Positions 1-6,911 of a stretch of DNA of 24,697 bases are shown in pieces; the first letter of the stretch is position 1, and each line of letters begins with the position of its first letter. The position numbers and the translations under genes are program-made. The stretch comes from a virus. Where the stretch lies: positions 1 to 24,697 of IMG/VR virus record IMGVR_UViG_3300047409_000038, one strand, 5' to 3'. Under the pieces are notes generated by a model that had not been told where the DNA came from, did no database searches, and was given only the letters and a program-made list of their open reading frames with translations.

Positions 1-1057
1 GGTATCGGGTCAAATGCTCCTCGACTGGGGCATGAGCGAAGAAGAGGTGCCCGATCCGGCGAAAAACTACCCGGTCGAGGTGTGGCTGATCGGCCCCTAC
101 GTCATCAAAGCGCTGCTGAATTACCACCCGCTGGGGCAAAAACCATACTTTAAGGCGAGTTATGAGGACGTTCCGGGCCTATTTTGGGGAAATTCGGTTT
201 GCGACCTCGTAAGAGACTGTCAGGACATGTGTAATTCGGTCGGAAGAGCCATCGCGAACAACGCTGGCATCGCTTCCGGCCCTCAAGTAGGGGTCAATTC
301 CGACCGGATGCCGCCCGGTGAGGACATTGAGCAGATGTATCCATGGAAAATATGGCAATTCACGTCCGATCCGATGGGTTCGACCGCCGATGCCATCACT
401 TTCTTCCAGCCGAACCTCAATGTGGCCGAATTGATGGCCGTTTTCGAGAAATTCGCGATTTTGGCTGACGAATACTCGTCGATTCCCCGCTACATGACCG
501 GCGACTCGCCCACGGGGGGCGCAGGACGCACCGCTTCCGGTATGTCGATGCTCATGACGAACGCGAACAAGTCGATGAAGCAGGTGGTGAGCAACATCGA
601 CAACAGCGTCATCACGCCGCTGTTAAACCGCCTGTATTTTTACAACATGAAGTACGGCGAGGACGATTCGCTCAAGGGCGACGTGCAGATCGTGGCCAAG
701 GGGGCCATTGGCGTGGTCGCCAAGGAGTCGGCGCAGGTGCGGCGCAACGAGTTCCTCAACACCGTCGGCGCGAACCCGGTATTCACGCAGGTGGTCGGCG
801 TCGACGGCATCGCAGCGATCCTGCGCGAGGCTGCAAAGAACCTCGACATGGACCCCGACCAGATCGTACCGCCACAGTTCAAAGTCAAGCTCGCGCAGCA
901 ACTTTTGCAGGCGCAGCAGGGTGGCGCGCCACCCATGGCGGGACCGGGCGGCGTACCGCCGCAGGGCGGATCACCGCCAGCACCTGTGCAGAACGGGCAG
1001 ATGTTGCAGGACGGCGCGCCGATTTCCGACAACTTCGCTCCACAAAAGGCAGCATGA
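1..1057 (+). CDS. Portal protein, C-terminal part (5' end outside window)
   Basis: The portal forms the dodecameric ring at the capsid vertex through which DNA is packaged and ejected. The reading frame is already open at base 2 (codons V-S-G-Q before the first ATG at 14), so the gene starts upstream and the ATG at 14 is internal. About 351 residues are visible. The stretch YMTGDSPTGGAGRTASGMS followed by a long helix (MLMTNANKSMKQVV) and VITPLLNRLYFYN matches the conserved C-terminal half of podovirus portals of the P22/N4-like superfamily, as I remember it. The last 50 or so residues are a Gln/Pro/Gly-rich tail, typical of disordered portal ends inside the capsid. Coat and scaffold genes downstream support the call. 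The terminase gene would be expected just upstream. Confidence 0.88.
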   Translation, partial: VSGQMLLDWGMSEEEVPDPAKNYPVEVWLIGPYVIKALLNYHPLGQKPYFKASYEDVPGLFWGNSVCDLVRDCQDMCNSVGRAIANNAGIASGPQVGVNSDRMPPGEDIEQMYPWKIWQFTSDPMGSTADAITFFQPNLNVAELMAVFEKFAILADEYSSIPRYMTGDSPTGGAGRTASGMSMLMTNANKSMKQVVSNIDNSVITPLLNRLYFYNMKYGEDDSLKGDVQIVAKGAIGVVAKESAQVRRNEFLNTVGANPVFTQVVGVDGIAAILREAAKNLDMDPDQIVPPQFKVKLAQQLLQAQQGGAPPMAGPGGVPPQGGSPPAPVQNGQMLQDGAPISDNFAPQKAA

Positions 1058-1063
1058 GTACAC

Positions 1064-1079
1064 AGCTTGTTGACAAGCT
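1064..1079 (+). other. Short hairpin after the portal gene
   Basis: AGCTTGT (1064-1070) and ACAAGCT (1073-1079) are perfect inverted copies separated by TG, seven bases after the portal stop. No T-run follows, so this is not a standard intrinsic terminator. It may stabilise or punctuate the mRNA, or be chance. Confidence 0.35.
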
Positions 1080-1123
1080 CTAGTGGTCCGCAGTACAACG
1101 CGACAAGTCACAGGAGAACACAC

Positions 1124-1366
1124 ATGGAACGAGGATTTCCCGGTAACCCCAGTCCTGTAGGCAAGCCATCCATCACCAAGCGGCTTACCGCGACTTCATG
1201 CGGCACGCTGCCCATCCACACGGGACACGGCAAGGAGATTGGGCCGACCCAAGCGGAGCGCAGCTTCACCGGTAAGGGTCACAAGAGCGGTGCAACAAGC
1301 AAGGGTGGTTTGACCATTCACACGGGGCATGGCACGGAATACGGCCAGACGAGCAGCCGTGGCTAA
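1124..1366 (+). CDS. Small virion-region protein with duplicated IHTGHG motif
   Basis: This encodes an 80-residue protein of unknown function. I chose the ATG at 1124 because AGGAG lies a few bases upstream (1112-1116); the longer frame from 1067 has no ribosome site. The protein is rich in Gly, Thr, His and Lys and lacks a hydrophobic core, so it may be largely extended. It contains an imperfect internal duplication: IHTGHGKEIGPT at residues 31-42 and IHTGHGTEYGQT at 65-76. It lies between portal and scaffold with the other small genes and overlaps the next gene by 8 bases. I do not recognise a family; a packaged or head-associated small protein is only a guess from position. Confidence 0.7.
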   Translation: MERGFPGNPSPVGKPSITKRLTATSCGTLPIHTGHGKEIGPTQAERSFTGKGHKSGATSKGGLTIHTGHGTEYGQTSSRG

Positions 1367-1526
1367 GGTCAACCCATTCGCCAAGTTGAAAGCCAAGGCG
1401 AAAGCCAAGCCGATGCCGCGCGAAGGTTCGGCGGCGGAAGAGCGCATGGATCGGATGCAGGGCGTGAAGCCCAAAGCAAATCCGTTCGCCAAGGGCAAGC
1501 CGTTCGCCAAGGGCGGCAAGACGTAG
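1359..1526 (+). CDS. Small Lys-rich protein with NPFAK repeats (GTG start)
   Basis: This encodes a 55-residue, very basic protein. The start is placed at GTG 1359 because the resulting N-terminus (V/M-A-K-V-N-P-F-A-K) aligns with that of the next gene (M-A-K-A-N-P-F-A-K). An ATG at 1329 would add ten residues that lie inside the previous gene. NPFAK occurs twice, PFAK a third time, and the C-terminus is PFAKGGKT. The GTG overlaps the previous stop by 8 bases, suggesting coupled translation; no clear SD sequence is seen. The function is unknown. The charge would suit DNA or RNA contact, or binding to acidic virion surfaces, but nothing in the sequence proves that. Confidence 0.68.
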   Translation: MAKVNPFAKLKAKAKAKPMPREGSAAEERMDRMQGVKPKANPFAKGKPFAKGGKT

Positions 1527-1528
1527 CC

Positions 1529-1672
1529 ATGGCCAAAGCCAATCCATTCGCGAAGCAAGTGCCGAAGAGGGTGCGGGCGGGTAGACCGCCGAGACGCCCA
1601 CCGATGGCACTACCCCCGGTGGGCACCGTGCCCGCAGGACCGGGATTCAAGCGCGGCGGCAAGGTCAAGTAG
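1529..1672 (+). CDS. 47-residue basic protein, paralogue of the preceding gene
   Basis: The ATG at 1529 lies two bases after the previous stop. The N-terminus MAKANPFAKQ copies that of the preceding gene (VAKVNPFAKL), and the C-terminus FKRGGKVK shares the GGK ending of its neighbours. The middle is Arg/Pro-rich (GRPPRRPPMALPP). The frame stays open with normal G/C-rich third positions to TAG at 1670-1672. Motif sharing, tight spacing and same-strand placement are the evidence that this very short frame is a real gene. It probably arose by duplication with its neighbour. The function is unknown. Confidence 0.62.
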   Translation: MAKANPFAKQVPKRVRAGRPPRRPPMALPPVGTVPAGPGFKRGGKVK

Positions 1673-1673
1673 C

Positions 1674-1919
1674 ATGGCCAAGGTAACGGTCAAGCGGCGG
1701 CGGTACGCCGAGGGCGGCAAGGTGGAACCGAAGCCGGAGCCGAAACCGGAACCGCCGAAGAAGCCTGCTCCGGCACCTCTTGGCGGTTTGGGATTGGGTG
1801 ATGTGATGCGGCGGCGGCAGGCCCGGATGGATGCGATGGAGCGTGGGGAAGCAGACCCCGGTCAGCAAGGTGGGGAAACGCGGCTCGCACGCGGCGGCAA
1901 AGTTCGCAAGAAGAAGTGA
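1674..1919 (+). CDS. Small Lys/Arg-rich protein with two GGKV motifs
   Basis: This encodes an 81-residue protein starting one base after the previous stop. It has a basic N-terminus (MAKVTVKRRRYAEGGKV), a run of Lys-Pro-Glu repeats at about residues 18-30 (KPEPKPEPPKKPAPAP), a Gly-rich hinge (LGGLGLG), an Arg-rich helix (DVMRRRQARMDAMERGE) and a basic end, ARGGKVRKKK. A-x-GGKV appears at both ends, and the same motif type recurs in the neighbouring small genes and in the ejection-type protein at 14677-16278. The stop overlaps the next start (GTGA). The family is unknown to me. The KPEP segment looks like a disordered spacer. Confidence 0.72.
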   Translation: MAKVTVKRRRYAEGGKVEPKPEPKPEPPKKPAPAPLGGLGLGDVMRRRQARMDAMERGEADPGQQGGETRLARGGKVRKKK

Positions 1920-2122
1920 AAGTTGATTCCAAGCAGCTTGAAGCACTGAAACGCGTAGTACGGTCCCCCGATGGCCGGGTTCTGCAAAGCGTTCTCGCAG
2001 CGGAACATCAGGTCATCATGAGGAACCTGACGCTAGTGTCGATAGAGAATGTGCAACGCCTACAAGGCCGCGCCGTACTACTCGACGAGTTGTTGAAGTT
2101 GCTCGACCCTGAAGCAGAGTAA
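1916..2122 (+). CDS. Hypothetical small helical phage protein (GTG start)
   Basis: This encodes a 68-residue, mostly helical protein (KQLEALKRVVRSPDGRVLQSVL, then a heptad-like region ending LLDELLKLLD). It begins with GTG at 1916 in a GTGA overlap with the previous stop, so translation is probably coupled. Unlike its four upstream neighbours it is not Lys-rich and lacks the GGK motif, so it is probably a different kind of protein. It ends just before the scaffold gene. I do not recognise a named family; a small oligomeric helical bundle is likely from the sequence. An inverted repeat overlaps its stop codon. Confidence 0.7.
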   Translation: MKVDSKQLEALKRVVRSPDGRVLQSVLAAEHQVIMRNLTLVSIENVQRLQGRAVLLDELLKLLDPEAE

Positions 2123-2145
2123 GCCGAAGCATTGCGGGCTTACTC
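2117..2145 (+). other. 9-bp inverted repeat across a stop codon, before the scaffold gene
   Basis: GAGTAAGCC (2117-2125) pairs perfectly with GGCTTACTC (2137-2145) around an 11-base loop. The left arm contains the TAA stop of the previous gene. C-rich rather than T-rich sequence follows, so a classical intrinsic terminator is not supported. An RNA-processing or stabilising hairpin between the small-gene block and the head genes is plausible. Confidence 0.5.
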
Positions 2146-2188
2146 CCCCACAGCCCAAGCCCCTTGACCGGGAAGGCGAGAAACGACG

Positions 2189-3154
2189 ATGGCATTGCCT
2201 AAAGTGGTTCAGCAGCAGATTGAAGATGTTGCGGCGTACGACAAAGCAATGGAGGAAGCGAACAACGCACAGCCTCTCGCGCCCGAAAGTCAACAGCCCG
2301 CATCTCAACAAGCTCCTGCGGAAGTTCAACCACCGCTAAGCGTTGCCCCGGCACCAGCCACGCCCCCGGTAGAGCCGAGGCGCGACGATGGTCAGTGGGA
2401 GCAGAAGTACCGCACCCTCCAAGGCATGTTTGCTCGCGAGACGCAGTCTCTTCGCGATGCACTACGCCAAGCCAACGAGCGCATCGACACGTTGCAGACG
2501 AAGCCTGCAACGCCGCCCGAACCCAAGGCGCGTCTGGTAACCGAGAAGGATTCGGAAGCCTTCGGTGCTGATCTGGTCGACATGGCGCGGCGCGTGGCCC
2601 GAGAAGAATTCGGCGAACGCGAGGAAGCGTACATCAAGCAGATTGGCACGCTGACGGCTCAACTGACGCAGCAGGTAGGAGAGGTCCGCGAGACGCAACA
2701 CGCGTCCAGCAGGGACTCGTTCTTCGGGAATCTCGCCGCAGCGTTTCCGAACTGGGAAGCGGTGCAGGCAACCGAGGCTTGCCAGAAATGGCTAGGCTCG
2801 AAAGTACCGGGAGCGAATTTTCTCTGGAACGATGTTCTCGTGGATGCAGCGGAGAAGCTGGATGCAGCGCGCGCCATCGAAGTGTTCACGGCATACGCGC
2901 AGACGCAACCCCGAGCACCGCAGCCCGCACCCGTTCCGGCAGGCCGTAGGTCTGAGCTTTCTCGTCAGGTGACACCCGCGAAGTCTGGTGGACCGGCAAC
3001 CGTGCCGGGCGAAAAGCGCACGTACACGGCCAAGGAATACGAGGCCGAGTCGATGCAGATCGTCCGACTCATGAAGGCTGGTCGGCATGACGAAGCGACC
3101 CAAATCGAAAATGAACTGAACGCCGCACTGCTGGAGGGCCGTCTGAAGCCCTGA
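2189..3154 (+). CDS. Probable capsid scaffolding protein
   Basis: Scaffolding proteins guide coat subunits into a procapsid and then leave or are degraded. This 321-residue protein sits just upstream of the coat gene, where scaffolds normally lie. It begins MALPKVVQQQIEDVAAYDKA, then has a Gln/Pro/Ala-rich disordered region (residues about 28-66), a coiled-coil stretch (about 68-105, containing KYRTLQGMFARETQSLRDAL), further Gln-rich helices, a Pro-rich linker (PRAPQPAPVPAG), and a final charged helix (EAESMQIVRLMKAGRHDEAT) of the sort that binds coat in other scaffolds. A purine-rich ribosome site (GGAAGGCGAG, 2171-2180) precedes the ATG. The call rests on position plus coiled-coil composition, not on a diagnostic motif. 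Confidence 0.78.
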   Translation: MALPKVVQQQIEDVAAYDKAMEEANNAQPLAPESQQPASQQAPAEVQPPLSVAPAPATPPVEPRRDDGQWEQKYRTLQGMFARETQSLRDALRQANERIDTLQTKPATPPEPKARLVTEKDSEAFGADLVDMARRVAREEFGEREEAYIKQIGTLTAQLTQQVGEVRETQHASSRDSFFGNLAAAFPNWEAVQATEACQKWLGSKVPGANFLWNDVLVDAAEKLDAARAIEVFTAYAQTQPRAPQPAPVPAGRRSELSRQVTPAKSGGPATVPGEKRTYTAKEYEAESMQIVRLMKAGRHDEATQIENELNAALLEGRLKP

Positions 3155-3184
3155 CAGGGGCGGCTCCACAAGGAGCAGACGGCT

Positions 3185-3784
3185 ATGGCTGGAACCAGTT
3201 TTCCTCAAGGACGCGGCGGCTCCAATGTCGCAGTAATGGCAGTTGGCACGGAACGCGAAGGCGCTCCGGTACTCGGCTCCGACGTGTGTGTTGTCCACAC
3301 TGCGGAAGGTGAAGACTCGGTGCAGCTTCCTGTTGCACACGTCGGCGGTTCGCCGATCACCGTGATCTCGGTGCCCAACCCCGACGGTACGCCGCCTGCG
3401 GCGCACGGGCATGTCTGGCCAGCGGAGAATGGCCGGATTCAAGGCGAAGGGATCGACGAGTCCTGCGATCTCCAACCCATGGTAGTGACCACGTTCATTC
3501 CTGTTTCGGATACGGACTGGGCGGTGAATCTCAGCGCTGCTCCAGCGGCGTCGGGGGATGCACTCGCCGTACGCACTCCTGAAATGGAAGCGGAAGCTGC
3601 CAAGGCGCGCTGTATCGCCAAGGCCGACGCTGCCGCAGCGAAGGCGAAGGCCGAGGCCGAGGCCAAGGAGAAGGCCGAAGCGGACGCCAAAGCAAGGGCC
3701 GAAGCCGAGAAGGACGAAGCGGACGCCGAAGCTCGCTACAAGGCAGGCGGGAAGAAGCGCCACGCCGCTGCCGCCGAAGCCTAA
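3185..3784 (+). CDS. Head-region protein with Ala/Glu/Lys-rich C-terminal tail; possible capsid decoration protein
   Basis: This encodes a 199-residue protein with AAGGAG (3170-3175) nine bases before the ATG. Residues 1-130 look like a small beta-rich globular domain (MAGTSFPQGRGGSNVAVMAV at the start, SPITVISVPNPDG and PMVVTTFIPVSDTDWAVNLS later). Residues 132-199 are a TolA-like Ala/Lys/Glu helix (KAKAEAEAKEKAEADAKARA) ending in a basic AGGKKRH segment. Placement between scaffold and major capsid protein suggests a head role such as a cement or decoration protein, which is inference. The low-complexity tail is encoded by near-repeated GCC-GAG/AAG codons and may vary in length between relatives. 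Confidence 0.7.
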   Translation: MAGTSFPQGRGGSNVAVMAVGTEREGAPVLGSDVCVVHTAEGEDSVQLPVAHVGGSPITVISVPNPDGTPPAAHGHVWPAENGRIQGEGIDESCDLQPMVVTTFIPVSDTDWAVNLSAAPAASGDALAVRTPEMEAEAAKARCIAKADAAAAKAKAEAEAKEKAEADAKARAEAEKDEADAEARYKAGGKKRHAAAAEA

Positions 3785-3815
3785 CCGCCCGCTCGCCCCG
3801 CACAGGAGATAGTCA

Positions 3816-4790
3816 ATGGCAACCATCACCGCAGCACCGGTCTATCCGGTAGCATCACCGTTCACCACCACGCCGTCGTACTCGGGTACCTTCATTCCGT
3901 CGGTCTGGTCGAGCAAGCTCAACGTCAAGTTCTACGCAGCTACGACGTTTGGCGACGTATCGAACACCAACTGGGAAGGTGAGATCAAGTCGATGGGCGA
4001 CAAGGTCATCATCAACAACATCCCGTCGATCACGATCAGCCCGTACACCGTCGGCACCAGCCTGACGTACGAAGCGCCGACGCCGAGCGTCATCGAGCTT
4101 CAGGTTGACAAGGGCTACTACTTCGGCGTGAACGTCAGCGATGTGCTGGAGTACCAAGCCCAGCCGAACCTGATGGACATGTTCACCACCGACGCGGCGA
4201 ATCAGATGAAGATTCAGGTCGACCGCGAGTGCCTGCAAGCCGTCGTCACGGGCGCGGACCCTGCCAACGTCGGGGCGACTGCCGGGAAGATTTCGCTGGC
4301 GTACAACATGGGTGTCGACGCCACGCCGGTTGTGTTGACGGGTGCGAACATCCTCGCGCAGATCACCGCGATGGCGTCGATCCTCGACGAGCAGAACGTG
4401 CCCGAGTCGGATCGCTTCCTGATCTTCACGCCGTTCGAGCGCAACCTGCTCATGTCGTCCAACCTCGCGCAAGCCCAGTGGATGGGGGACGCGTCGTCTA
4501 TCGTCCGCAACGGCAAGATCGGGCGCATCGACCGCTTCGATGTGTACGTGTCGAACCTGTTGCCCGCTGCTGCGACGAACAAGGACTACTTCGGCGGCGC
4601 GAACACCAGCGCCAAGCGGCATGTGATGTACGCGGGCCACAAGTCAGCGTGGACCTTCGCGTCGCAGATCAACAAGGTCGAGAGCATCCCGAATCCCTCC
4701 GATTTCGGGCAGCTTATCCGTGGCCTCGTGGTCTACGGGCGCAAGGTGGTCAAGCCCGAAGGAATGGTCGTCTGCCAAGTTGCGGGCTAG
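3816..4790 (+). CDS. Major capsid (coat) protein
   Basis: This 324-residue protein builds the icosahedral shell and very probably has the HK97 fold. It lacks a signal peptide or membrane segment, begins MATITAAPVYPVASPFTTTP, and contains the coat-like series WEGEIKSMGDKVIINNIPS, TYEAPTPSVIELQVDKGYYF (residues about 87-106) and, near the end, KSAWTFASQINKVESIPNPS, which matches coat proteins of P22-like and related podoviruses as I recall them. AGGAGA (3804-3809) lies six bases before the ATG, one of the strongest ribosome sites here, as expected for the most abundant virion protein. Scaffold lies upstream and neck genes downstream. Third-position G/C bias is very high. Confidence 0.92.
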   Translation: MATITAAPVYPVASPFTTTPSYSGTFIPSVWSSKLNVKFYAATTFGDVSNTNWEGEIKSMGDKVIINNIPSITISPYTVGTSLTYEAPTPSVIELQVDKGYYFGVNVSDVLEYQAQPNLMDMFTTDAANQMKIQVDRECLQAVVTGADPANVGATAGKISLAYNMGVDATPVVLTGANILAQITAMASILDEQNVPESDRFLIFTPFERNLLMSSNLAQAQWMGDASSIVRNGKIGRIDRFDVYVSNLLPAAATNKDYFGGANTSAKRHVMYAGHKSAWTFASQINKVESIPNPSDFGQLIRGLVVYGRKVVKPEGMVVCQVAG

Positions 4791-4804
4791 TACACTAGGC
4801 ATCT

Positions 4805-4828
4805 CCCCTCTCCTGTGTGGGGGAGGGG
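4805..4828 (+). terminator. GC-rich hairpin after the coat gene (possible attenuator)
   Basis: CCCCTCTCC (4805-4813) can pair with the G-rich run 4820-4828 (one G-T pair) around a 6-base loop, 14 bases after the coat stop. No T-run follows, so it is not a canonical terminator. A partial block or RNA-stabilising role that keeps coat levels above neck protein levels is a reasonable inference. Confidence 0.4.
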
Positions 4829-4835
4829 GAACCGC

Positions 4836-4850
4836 ATCTTCGGAGAAGAT
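4836..4850 (+). promoter_or_regulatory. Hairpin enclosing the SD of the next gene
   Basis: ATCTTC (4836-4841) and GAAGAT (4845-4850) are perfect inverted copies around GGA. The right arm and loop make up the purine-rich ribosome site GGAGAAG and abut the ATG at 4851. When folded, the stem would hide the ribosome site, so translation of the neck gene may be damped. Confidence 0.45.
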
Positions 4851-5522
4851 ATGTCGACGATTACCGCCGGGGCTTTGATCGACCGCACTGCGATCATCCT
4901 GCAAGACACGACCAGTATCCGGTGGCCGCGTATCGAGTTGCTGGGCTGGCTGAATGATGGCGAGCGCGAGATCGTTCTGCACAAGCCCAACGCGTACATC
5001 AAGAATGTTCCTACGTCGCTGACGAGTGGCTCTAAGCAGGCACTGCCGCTCGATGGCGTCTCGCTGATCGACGTTCCGCGTAATGTGGGTGGAGCGGCAA
5101 TCCGGGTGGTGTCGCGGGAGATTCTCGACGCGCAGACACCCAACTGGCACATAACGTCGCCAGCCGTCGCCATCAAGCACTACGTCTATAGTCCGCTCGA
5201 CCCCAAGACGTTCTACGTCTACCCGCCGTCGTCAGGTGGCAGCAGCGTGGACCTCGTTTACGCTGCTTCGCCCACGGACATCGTGGAGGGGGCGACGATT
5301 CTGGTGGACGACGTGTACGCGACGGCGCTCATCAACTACATGCTGTACCGGGCGTACAGCAAGGACGCGGAGTACGCAGCAAACGCTGCACAAGCGACTG
5401 CGTTCTACGGTCAGTTCATGACGCTGCTTGGCGCAAAGGTCACGGCGGAAACGGTGACGGCTCCTGCGCAGGCACTCAGCGTTGGCGGGTTCAACCCGAA
5501 CATCCCTGCCACGCAGAAGTAA
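4851..5522 (+). CDS. Neck/head-tail connector protein, DUF6682-like
   Basis: This encodes a 223-residue protein. The start is set at ATG 4851 (MSTITAGALIDRTAIILQDT); an in-frame GTG at 4815 would begin inside the hairpin region and add unlikely residues. The N-terminal pattern, two helices with RWPRIELLGWLNDGEREIVL, matches a phage family I know as DUF6682, found next to coat genes in podoviruses. The rest is a beta-rich region (KTFYVYPPSSGGSSVDLVYA) followed by helices (VYATALINYMLYRAYSKDAE) typical of gp6/gp11-type adaptor proteins that sit under the portal. It ends in a one-base TAATG overlap with the next gene, so the two are translationally coupled and probably act together at the neck. 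Confidence 0.75.
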   Translation: MSTITAGALIDRTAIILQDTTSIRWPRIELLGWLNDGEREIVLHKPNAYIKNVPTSLTSGSKQALPLDGVSLIDVPRNVGGAAIRVVSREILDAQTPNWHITSPAVAIKHYVYSPLDPKTFYVYPPSSGGSSVDLVYAASPTDIVEGATILVDDVYATALINYMLYRAYSKDAEYAANAAQATAFYGQFMTLLGAKVTAETVTAPAQALSVGGFNPNIPATQK

Positions 5523-6166
5523 TGGCCAACGTCGACTACTCGGCTTTCTTCCCCTACCTGATTCCACTCGTCCCGCACGTAGCGGACCCGGTAGCGGAAC
5601 AGGCTGTCCGCAGCGCCTGTATCGAGTTCTGCAAGGAGTCGCTGATCTGGCAGGCTTCGATAGACCCCATCTCGTCGCAGCAGGGCGAGGCGGTGTACGA
5701 ACTCGACGTGCCGACCAACGCGAATCTCGCCCACGTCGTGGACCTGTATTACAACGGCTCGCGCCTGTGGAAGAAGTCGATCTCCGAGATCGCGTCGCAC
5801 TTCACGCGTGACTGGATGCAGATGGAGGGTACGCCGACCGTGTTCACCATGCTGAACCCCAACGAGGTCACGCTGGTGATGAAGCCCGACAAGTCGGTGA
5901 CCGACGCGCTGACCGGGATTCTCGCGTTCACGCCGCTGCGCAAGTCCACGCAGATCATCGACTACATCCTCGAAGAGTATGCGGAAGAGATCGCACACGG
6001 CGCGGCATCGCGGCTGATGGCGATCCCGAATCAGCAGTGGAGCGAGCCAAAGGCAGCGATGGTGTATCGCAAGCAGTTCCTGTCCGACTGCGCCAACGCC
6101 CGCGCCCATGTGAATCAAGGGCAGGTGCGCGCGCCGATCTCAGTCCACCTGCGCAGGTTCTGGTGA
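5522..6166 (+). CDS. Probable head-tail adaptor / tail tubular protein A-like
   Basis: This encodes a 214-residue protein starting inside the stop of the previous gene. It opens with two helices (MANVDYSAFFPYLIPLVPHV, then EQAVRSACIEFCKESLIWQ), continues with beta segments (AVYELDVPTNANLAHVVDLY, VTLVMKPDKS) and ends with helices that include EEYAEEIAHGAASRLMAIPN. This layout and length fit the adaptor ring family that includes T7 gp11 and related connector proteins. The neighbouring coat and DUF6682-like genes support a neck role. The exact family is not certain. Only a weak purine run precedes the ATG, so coupling to the upstream gene probably drives translation. Confidence 0.7.
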   Translation: MANVDYSAFFPYLIPLVPHVADPVAEQAVRSACIEFCKESLIWQASIDPISSQQGEAVYELDVPTNANLAHVVDLYYNGSRLWKKSISEIASHFTRDWMQMEGTPTVFTMLNPNEVTLVMKPDKSVTDALTGILAFTPLRKSTQIIDYILEEYAEEIAHGAASRLMAIPNQQWSEPKAAMVYRKQFLSDCANARAHVNQGQVRAPISVHLRRFW

Positions 6167-6167
6167 C

Positions 6168-6494
6168 ATGGCCGACAAGATCAAACTCGTTGCCAGCGAC
6201 AACCGTCCGTACATCGTGATGACGTTGATGAACCCGGAAGACGTGCCAGTGAACATCACCGACGCCACCATCGTCGTGTACTTCCGGCAGGCAGGCGCGA
6301 CGGACCTACTCGCTACCCTGCCCTGCACCATCAACGATCCGATGGCCGGTGTCTGCTACTTCAATTTCCCCGACGATACGCTGAAGGATTTGCTGGGCGC
6401 GTACGAGGGCGAGATCGAGATTACATTTTCCAACGGAGACAAGCAGACCGTGTACGATCTGCTCAAGTTCCAAGTCCGCAGTCAAGTCGGTTAA
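6168..6494 (+). CDS. BppU-like N-terminal domain protein
   Basis: This 108-residue single-domain protein begins one base after the previous stop. Its pattern resembles the BppU N-terminal domain of baseplate upper proteins: KLVASDNRPYIVMTLMN, then PVNITDATIVVYFRQAGATD, the GVCYFNFPDDTLKDLLGAYE turn and a last strand EITFSNGDKQTVYDLLKFQV. In other phages this Ig-like fold attaches receptor-binding parts to the tail tip. Here it stands alone and probably forms a small adaptor for the tail or fibre complex. The family match is from memory of the pattern. Confidence 0.65.
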   Translation: MADKIKLVASDNRPYIVMTLMNPEDVPVNITDATIVVYFRQAGATDLLATLPCTINDPMAGVCYFNFPDDTLKDLLGAYEGEIEITFSNGDKQTVYDLLKFQVRSQVG

Positions 6495-6509
6495 TACGAG
6501 GAGCCTTAC

Positions 6510-6911
6510 ATGGGAATCCAACTTGGTCAGACAGTACGTAACAACCGGCTCGACCAAATCGAGTCCACCATCGGTACCAGCGCGAAGCTCGTACTGTTTG
6601 CGGGTGCAGTTCCTGCGAATTGTGCGGCTGCGGACCCGGCAACCGTGCTCGCTACGCTCAACCTGCCCAGCGACTGGATGAACAGTGCGTCGAACGGTAC
6701 CAAAGCGCTGGCGGGGACGTGGACCGGCCAAGCGAATGCTGGTGGCGTCGCCATCTCGTTCCGCATCAAGGACAGCAGTGGTCTAACGACTCATATCCAA
6801 GGTGTGGTGGGCACGGCAGCGCCTGCGGACCTGATTCTCGACAACAACCAGTTGGCGAACTTGCAGACGATCAACGTCACGGTGTTCACTCTCACGGATG
6901 GAAACGCGTAA
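6510..6911 (+). CDS. Conserved prophage virion-region protein of unknown function
   Basis: This encodes a 133-residue protein with GAGGAG (6498-6503) six bases before the ATG. It closely follows a pattern common in proteobacterial prophages: a start of the form QLGQTVRNNRLDQIESTIGT, a middle with PANCAAADPATVLATLNLPS, and a final TVFTLTDGNA. The composition is beta-rich with no signal peptide. Relatives usually lie among tail or neck genes and are thought to be structural, but I know of no assigned role. It overlaps the next gene by one base (TAATG). Confidence 0.68.
   Translation: MGIQLGQTVRNNRLDQIESTIGTSAKLVLFAGAVPANCAAADPATVLATLNLPSDWMNSASNGTKALAGTWTGQANAGGVAISFRIKDSSGLTTHIQGVVGTAAPADLILDNNQLANLQTINVTVFTLTDGNA

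Noticed and set aside
2792-3829. 345-codon minus-strand frame
   Set aside because: It runs across three plus-strand head genes with normal codon bias and has shadow-type composition.
4229-4798. 189-codon plus-strand frame inside the coat gene
   Set aside because: It is an Arg-rich shadow; the coat frame is clearly the coding one.
4815-4850. GTG start for the DUF6682-like gene
   Set aside because: It would translate the hairpin region; the family-like N-terminus begins at ATG 4851 next to the SD sequence.
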